DNA from: Acanthosoma haemorrhoidale
Lineage: Eukaryota > Arthropoda > Insecta > Hemiptera > Acanthosomatidae
Assembly: GCA_930367205.1 (NCBI GenBank)
Contig: OV884009.1
Location: forward strand, 90,665,189-90,729,188
Reading direction: 5' to 3'
Length of the DNA: 64,000 nt
The notes under the pieces were generated by a model, which was given only the letters and a program-made list of their open reading frames with translations, was not told where the DNA came from and did no database searches. Shown here one piece after another: positions 57,620 through 64,000 of the stretch. Within the stretch, counting starts at the first letter, position 1, and every line of letters starts with the position of its first letter. The position numbers and the translations under genes were made by a program.

Positions 57620-58780
57620 GCCTTCATAGTGATGGATTTTGTTTTAGTTTTGTAGTGGGTAACTATTGGTTAGGTGAAAATTGTTTCAATAAGCACTCTC
57701 CACTGGTTGCAGTAATAAAAGCAATTGAATAGGATACTTAAAACTACGAGGCTGGAGACTTATAAAACTGGTTTCTTTCAAAACCAACATTAGAATCACT
57801 TGAGACGCGTGAACAACAAGAAGCATAACAAACCAATAGAAGAAGTAGGGGCCAAGGGTAACACGATGATTAGCAGAAGTGTACTTGAGCTGGATAAAGG
57901 CTCATGAACGAACTGAGGGAATGAATGTGCCGATGCATTGGCTAAAGAAGCCAGATATGAAGAAGGTCCTGAAGTAGCATATAGTAGCTCCTGATCATCT
58001 ATCCTACTAAGAAAACTAGTTGCAGGAAGAAGATCGCCATATACCCGGAAATGCCTGCGACACCAAGCTGATCGGAAACTAGATGCTATTTCCCTACAGC
58101 TAAGTCAAGATTAACTGCAACGCACGTCAAATTAAACTTCCAATTGACTCAGTCATAACATACTCGTACATTACATGTGGTGATGTTATTATGTGTGGTA
58201 TTATCACCACATATCATCACAGTCCTCTCCACGAACTCCGTCCTCTACATGGAGATATGATTTTATTATTTAGTATTATGTAACTGGTATAAGATATAAT
58301 TTGATTTTGTTCATTTTCACCAAAATACAAAGTTTATTTCTCAAATTCCTCGTCTTCTTTGTAATTTCTAACTCAAATATTTTAGCTCCACTGTATATTT
58401 CATTGGGACATGACAATTTCCCATAGAATCTTCCGTTAATATCTTCATCGCTTCCACCAGATATACAGCCAAGCAAATATTTGTGATGTTGTCTCGCCTC
58501 AAACCACAGATCACCTTATATTTGACTGTCAGAAGTTAAAAGTCAACAGAGCAGTTCTAAAAATGCCTTGAAGAAGGGCTCACCTGACCACCAAGCAAAA
58601 GTGTCTTCATAAACCCTAACGTAGAGTATATTTACTTACCGGCTTAATAAAATGTTGCTGCATTGACTTTTGGTGGTTCTTCTTCCCTCACAGGAATGAG
58701 GGCAGTGGAGGAAGTTAACCCGTGAATCCGGGAAGAATCATCAAGAAAGAAGTTAGCATTGTACAATATGGCGAAGAGTC
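57620..58780 (+). pseudogene. R1-like LINE 3' end with RNase H domain remnant
   Basis: GNECADALAKEARYEEGPE at about 57,917-57,973 is the ribonuclease H hallmark (GNE-AD-LAK). A C-terminal zinc-binding/capsid-like tail with SPDHQAKVSS and HLIFDCQKLK-like text (58,450-58,620) follows, then GGSSSLTGMRAVEEVN and a GAATCCGGGAAGAATC end (58,725-58,745). Stops and shifts throughout. The segment 57,640-57,760 also aligns with 49,560-49,680, so a second copy of this family once lay there. Confidence 0.65.
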
Positions 58781-58789
58781 GCTGTATAT

Positions 58790-60775
58790 ATATTGAATAA
58801 CCTATATTTTAAGGACGTAAAAATAAAAGTAATGTTAACACAGATTAAGTTGAGAAGACGATACGCCACTTGCTAATAGTATTTAAGCTCAATAAGTAGT
58901 ATGTAAGGATTCCTGTTATTATTTAGTATTGATATGTGCATGTTGTATTATTATTGAATTTCCGTTGTATTAGTCCTTGTATATTCTCGGAAATATCTCC
59001 GTATGCTCTTGTATATTCTTTGTAAGTATCTTCGTTTGACTGTATGAGTCTTTGTAAAGTGTGAAAGTACTATTCCAGTGTAATATGCCATTTTTTATGT
59101 ATTATTTTGATGATGAATAAAGACGGCTTATAAAGAATAAACCAAGGTGCATTCTCACACACCAGCACAGACGAGAGCAATATATACGTATATGGATCAT
59201 CTCCAGGTGGAAGCCCCGTCTTAGGAAAACGATCCCTGGCAGGAAAAAAATAAACACTACTTCACTATAGTAAATATAAATATAATATGAGGTAACGTCC
59301 AAATATATAAGTTAGGGTTTTTTTTTTAAGCTTATTATAATTTAAGAATCCTTTCTCAAGGGTAGTATAGTTGAAAAAGTAACTTTGAAATAAAAAGTTT
59401 GTGCTAGTGACTAAGCCTTGGGGACAAGCATCTAATATGGGTAGGAGCTGTGCTGCGCTCTTAGCCCGCATTCCCAAGGACCAATAAAACATCTTGACGT
59501 CATTTTTTAAAAGTCACTAATTTACAACTTGCACTTCTTCAGAAATAAGTGAGCAAGGTAAAGGTCACTTTTGTCATTTCAACATAATTAAAATGTGATT
59601 TGTTGGAAGAGGCTAAAGGTCGTAAATTGTGACTCTCACAATGTTTTAAACGCAATTTTGTCCTTTATTCAATGAATTTACAATTAATGCGTTTTAGATT
59701 TCAAAATTACACTTTTTAATAGTTTGAAAGTTCGCTCAAGAAAGGTCCTAAGTGATCAATGATTTTATTTTTAAGTATTATTCTATTTCCCTAGGATATC
59801 TTAGGAATAGAAATATCATCTAGAAGCAAAAATAAAAATAATTCATAGGTATGTGGATGAAAGGTGTATTGAAAAGCGTAAATGTGACAAAAGTTTACAG
59901 TTTAACGAAATTGGCTATTAACCGTGTATTTGTAGTTTTTATGGAAATTAAAATAAACGACATTATGTTATATCAGTTTAATAGCTGTTACAAATAAGAA
60001 TGTATAAAACAATAAACAACGTACACATTTAATGTACAGGGTTACGTTTTAGGTATTCGTCATAGAATTTCGATTGTATCTACTTTTAAAATAATAATCA
60101 AATATTTAGGTGCCATCAGTTATAAAAAACTAGTGGTCAACTCACGTAATTCAGCTTAGCTCTTAATTAATGACAATAAATCATATTTTATCATCTACCA
60201 CTAATTAAATTTCTGAACGGGATTTAGGAATCTTAAAAACAATTAATAAAATATCACTTGATTTATCAAGATGCTTATGGAATTGAAAAATAACTGCCTA
60301 TAAAAAAATAACAAATAATATAACTCAAGTGTTACAGGGGTAACAGTTACATGGCTTCATTACGGATAATGACAATTATAAAATAGATAAAACTTTATTA
60401 ACGTTTTGGCTTAGCAAGACATTAAATTAGTTATTGTATTTACATGATACGGTAATCCTTTTTATTTTACTGTTTATAGCTAAATGGCTATACACAGCTA
60501 TATCATAATACTACGTTTACAAAATTTTCTAATTATAAACAAACAAATAAAAACCTTCTGACCCGATAGTTTTAACGATTTTTATAACTACAGCACCTTA
60601 AAGTCCAAACACATATTACATATTATTAATCAGCACGTTGAGATCATTAATTTCACAGCCTACTTAATAAATAAAAATGTATTTTTTAATTACAGTAATT
60701 TATCCAAGGGCCTTTTTTTATTGTTCATGTGATTACTTATTCACAATCCGCCATTAATATTTTAAAAATGTATAT
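58790..60775. other. AT-rich DNA, no gene seen
   Basis: A small inverted copy of the 14,650 repeat lies at 60,600-60,660. Nothing else is supported. Confidence 0.45.
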
Positions 60776-60814
60776 GTACATACAAATAAAATGACACTTA
60801 ATCTTCAAGAATTA

Positions 60815-60900
60815 AAAATATAAACTGAAGTAAATGTAAACAATATGAATATGAAGAAAATAAAACAAGACCTTGCTAGAAAACTAAAACTAAACGATAC
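60815..60900 (+). repeat. Dispersed repeat family A, partial copy 4
   Basis: AAGTAAATGTAAACAATATG, then GAAGAAAATAAAACAAGACC and TTGCTAGAAAA match the right half of copies 1-3. The rest (60,900-61,720) is unremarkable, with a GC-richer piece at 61,180-61,350. Confidence 0.55.
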
Positions 60901-61724
60901 TTAGTTTATTTGATAATAAAGTACAATTCGATTTGTACTGGATGTAACAATTTAATTTAGCTGACAAAAAAAATCTATAAATAATCATTGATGAGATAAA
61001 TTTATAATATTTTTGTTTCACGTTTTCAAAATATTTAAGTGTTTATGTCTAGTATTAAAAACCAAACCACTAAAGTGGCTTGATAGCGGTTACATATGGT
61101 GAGAAGCATTAGCAAGCGCACTAATAGCCTCTCACTCTCATGCTGAGTGGATAAAATTTATTAGAATGTCCCCTTCCTATCCGGTATGAAACGGAAATGG
61201 TAAAGTTGACATTTTGGCCGGGTGAAGGCTGGTGCAGGATGTGTGCCACCTTTACAAGTCGAACCTCATTTCTCTTCGCTGACAGTTCAGGCTGTCTGCT
61301 TTAGCCTGACCTCTAACGGAAGGACGTCGAATGGTTAAGTAGAGGTTTTCGCCTTCGTTGCCACTTTTTTTTTTTAAATTTGATTGGCAGTACTGAATCT
61401 TGCCTTTCTCACCATTTCTGTTCTACTCGTACTATTTTAATAATTACTAGTTTTTTGCTACTTGCGTATCTTAATGCATAATATTACTATCATTGCGCAC
61501 TTCATGTTTAAGTTCGCCCCTAAAAGAATTAGCGTAAGTTTACGCATTAACGGTCAGTCTAAGGAACGTATGAAGTTTCAATATGGATTTAGCAATTCCT
61601 GAATTTATCTCGAACAAATGTTCCTTATCCAGGAGGGCCAAAGGCCTTGTTTTTTAAAAAAAGAAAATAAATGTATTATAATTATATTTGGTTTAAAATT
61701 GAATTTACAGGTAATTAAGAGTTA

Positions 61725-62165
61725 AATAGGAGGATGGAATGGTCGATGATGTCGAATACCTTGGTGAAATCTAGGAGGATAAGGATAGTTATGGTTGAAC
61801 AATTGCGTAAAGATCTTGTGAGATTTTGATGGGAGCAGATTGGGCGGGAAATCGCGGGCGGAAGTAAGACTTGAGGGGGTTAAGGCGTGTTTCAAGACAT
61901 AATTGGATAGCATAACATGCGGGACATAAGGGAACTTGGGATCGTACTTATCTTTCAAGGGTTGGAGGGTATTGAAATAGGACGGTAACCATTTCGAGAG
62001 TCGGGTTTTGTAAAAGTATTCAGGGAAAGAACATTTGCTATTTTCCCGAAAGAAGGGGATGTGGAATCTTGTAGAGAGAAATAATAAATGAGGAGCGATA
62101 CGGGAAGAATTGTAGTAAGACAAACACAAAACCTACTTATCGTGTTCTTGATTTCATGATTGAGC
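61725..62165 (-). pseudogene. LINE reverse transcriptase fragment (clade undetermined)
   Basis: On the minus strand, SRNGYRPISI near 62,000 and, in another frame, LDFTKVFDIIDHSI (about 61,733-61,785) are the RT motifs YRPISL and LDFSKAFD-DH in their usual order and spacing. The region between them reads through shifted frames. The shape fits LLDFSKAFDTIDH-type arthropod LINEs, and clade is not assigned. Flank 62,170-62,890 is empty apart from a short repeat at 62,660. Confidence 0.65.
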
Positions 62166-62892
62166 AAATGAGGTTTGAAGGAGATATATCAGAGAAGAAA
62201 AATTCTAGATTGAAATTTTTAATAGGTCTGGAGAAAAGATGATGGTGAAGCGTTGGGAATGGACAACAAATGGGAATTGAGGTTATTAAAAGAAATATGG
62301 CAAACAAGAAAGGTGGTTGTGTTAGGGGAAATTATTGTGTGAAAACGTAAACTATGTTCAAAATGGAAACATAATGATAACAATGGCTAGTGTTTAGCAT
62401 TAGTAGTAAGTACAGAATATGCAACATTAAGTGCTCTAGATTAATCAAAGGTTCTAACTTTAATCAACCTTCAATCAAAACCATGTTAATAGTATTTTAG
62501 TACGAAAACCAAATAAAAAAGGAATTCAAACCTAGCAATACCCAAGCAAATATGCAAATTCTAAATTGAGAATTAAAGTCAAGCATAACCCCCCCCCAAA
62601 AAAAAGGGTTTGGCTATGGTTTCGAAAAACATTTCATGGATAGTTTTAATAAGTTTTTGTAGCAGTGATCCAACTCAAGTCCTAATCAGGACGTTGAGAG
62701 CTTTAAACAGATATACTACCTAATATGTTAATAAACTATTTTATTTAATTACAATTGGCACCCCTTAATTATTTTTCATTGGATTGGTTTTGATTTGTAT
62801 CATCATCAAGTCATCAAATGATTATGGCTCTAATAATCATCACTGATTGAGGTAAAGTTGCACACGACTTTAATGACATTTTTTTTTGTTAA

Positions 62893-63425
62893 AATCTTTA
62901 TTTGAATAAAGTTACAATCTTTCCTAGAAGGGAAATAAATAATTGTGATAAAATATCGCATTCATACTATATTTACAAATTTACATTTACTCTTTCATTA
63001 AAAGCACATTTACAACACATTTAGAACATGAGGGGAGAAAAACTGACCAGCGTCAAAACTCTTTGTCACTAAATATTTATAAAAGATCACGGGGCCACTT
63101 CCGCTTCAATCTCCAAGAATGGTTGTAGGGACGGATGCTACTTGGATGTGATCTCGCTAGAGGATTTGAACGCTCACATAATTTCTGATGGCAGTTTAAG
63201 AATTTTAAGGAAATGTGAGCTTGGATAGTGTGGATATTTTAATATTATGATGGAGGGTTTTATTCGTGACATAAAAAGGTGCATTAACTGATGCTCTTAG
63301 GACTTTAAATTGGAAGGGTTGGATGCGCTTAATGTTTGAGGGCTTTGCTGATCCCATAGTCCAGGTCCACAACCCCAGACTGGTTTTAGTATAACTTTAT
63401 ATATGAGTATTTTGTTTTTTATCGT
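62893..63425 (-). pseudogene. Jockey-type LINE, RT C-terminus and 3' end, subfamily 2
   Basis: On the minus strand ILIYKVILKPVWGCGPGLWD (about 63,350-63,415) is the RT C-terminus, followed by a 3' UTR shared with 24,690-25,090 (GGGCCACTTCCGCTTCAATC) and a 3' end near 62,895 (TTCAAATAAAG). 5' truncated and decayed. The sequence from 63,430 to the window end shows no feature. Confidence 0.72.
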
Positions 63426-64000
63426 GTAATATTATTAGTAGCAACATTGAAATCTTTAGTTTATCCTCAACTTAATTTTAATATATCAATTTAATACCAA
63501 GTAATTAATTAATTATTGGTACTTAATCACTTATCGTGGTGGGTATTTATTTCATGTATTCCCAAGATCGAACGAGATCACTATGAAAAATTTAATTTGT
63601 AGCTTGTACAGGGGACTCGCATAGAACTGAAGAGACATACGAACACTCAGGTGAAAACATGACGGTTTCAGGTGGGACTGTGGACAGTGGTGGTGAGACA
63701 TTCATTCAAAAAGTACATTAACACATTACGACTCTAGCAGAGTAATAGATAATTTTATCACAAAGAAACAGATCATTTCAGGTCCAGTCGTGAAAAAAGT
63801 TCTTGGTGAAATGGTCGCATTAGCAACTGCTTTATGTTTTATGTGCTAACTAGCACCTTTCACGGAAGTCTTTCTTCACTACCTCGACAGAATCGCTGCT
63901 AGTTCATTGTTCTCAAATCTTATCTTTAGGTCGATGAACCGTTATGTCTCGATAGTCACCTCAAATTTACCCCTCCCTTCAAGTGCAAAAATGTATTCCT

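Noticed and set aside
1..64000. A host defence or other new multi-gene system
   Set aside because: All recognisable proteins belong to retrotransposons or DNA transposons, and they are not arranged as a functional cluster.

Overview
The window is an AT-rich, gene-poor piece of a eukaryotic genome, most likely an arthropod (insect or crustacean; species not identifiable from this sequence). The reasons are the transposon mix: Ty3/Gypsy elements, many Jockey-clade LINE copies, R1-like LINEs with an RNase H tail, hAT and pogo (psq-type) DNA transposons and small inverted-repeat elements, with microsatellites and no recognisable host gene with exon structure. No prokaryotic operons, CRISPR arrays or rRNA genes are visible.

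Layout. 1-1.6 kb: AT-rich DNA with one GC-rich repeat block. 1.6-6.9 kb: a complete Ty3/Gypsy retrotransposon (+) with 187-bp LTRs, a tRNA-Phe primer site, broken gag and pol, and a TCTA target duplication. 7.07-9.97 kb: a second Ty3/Gypsy element (-, CsRn1-like), flanked by CTGG, with an open 879-codon RT-RNase H-integrase frame but with gag and protease deleted. It sits inside an older short open frame. 11.3-14.3 kb: Jockey LINE remains (-), one nearly spanning endonuclease to 3' end. 17.7-18.6 kb: a 5'-truncated Jockey insertion (+) with a 12-bp target duplication. 19.9-21.3 kb: hAT-like repeat and hAT transposase C-terminus. 24.7-26.7 kb: another LINE 3' end and a GC-rich LTR-like block related to the one at 1.1 kb. 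27-31.7 kb: small repeats, a 35-bp and a 17-bp tandem array, and two copies of a composite LINE-fragment repeat. 32.5 kb: a young poly(A) retroposon with a 15-bp target duplication. 35.1 kb: a 204-bp long-TIR MITE with a 9-bp target duplication. 36-46 kb: scattered repeat copies. 48.2 kb: a large near-perfect palindrome. 48.8-49.6 and 57.6-58.8 kb: R1-like LINE pieces. 50.6-56.3 kb: a tandemly duplicated pogo-transposon region with a tRNA-like sequence inside. 61.7-63.4 kb: more LINE remains.

Nothing here looks like a cooperating host gene cluster. The genes work only within their own mobile elements: gag/pol for the LTR elements, endonuclease-RT for LINEs, transposases for hAT and pogo. Nearly all are broken. 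The most informative points are structural: nested insertions, shared terminal motifs, chimeric and deleted copies, and the in-frame TGA between gag and pol. Many long open frames carry no ATG start, so starts are given cautiously.
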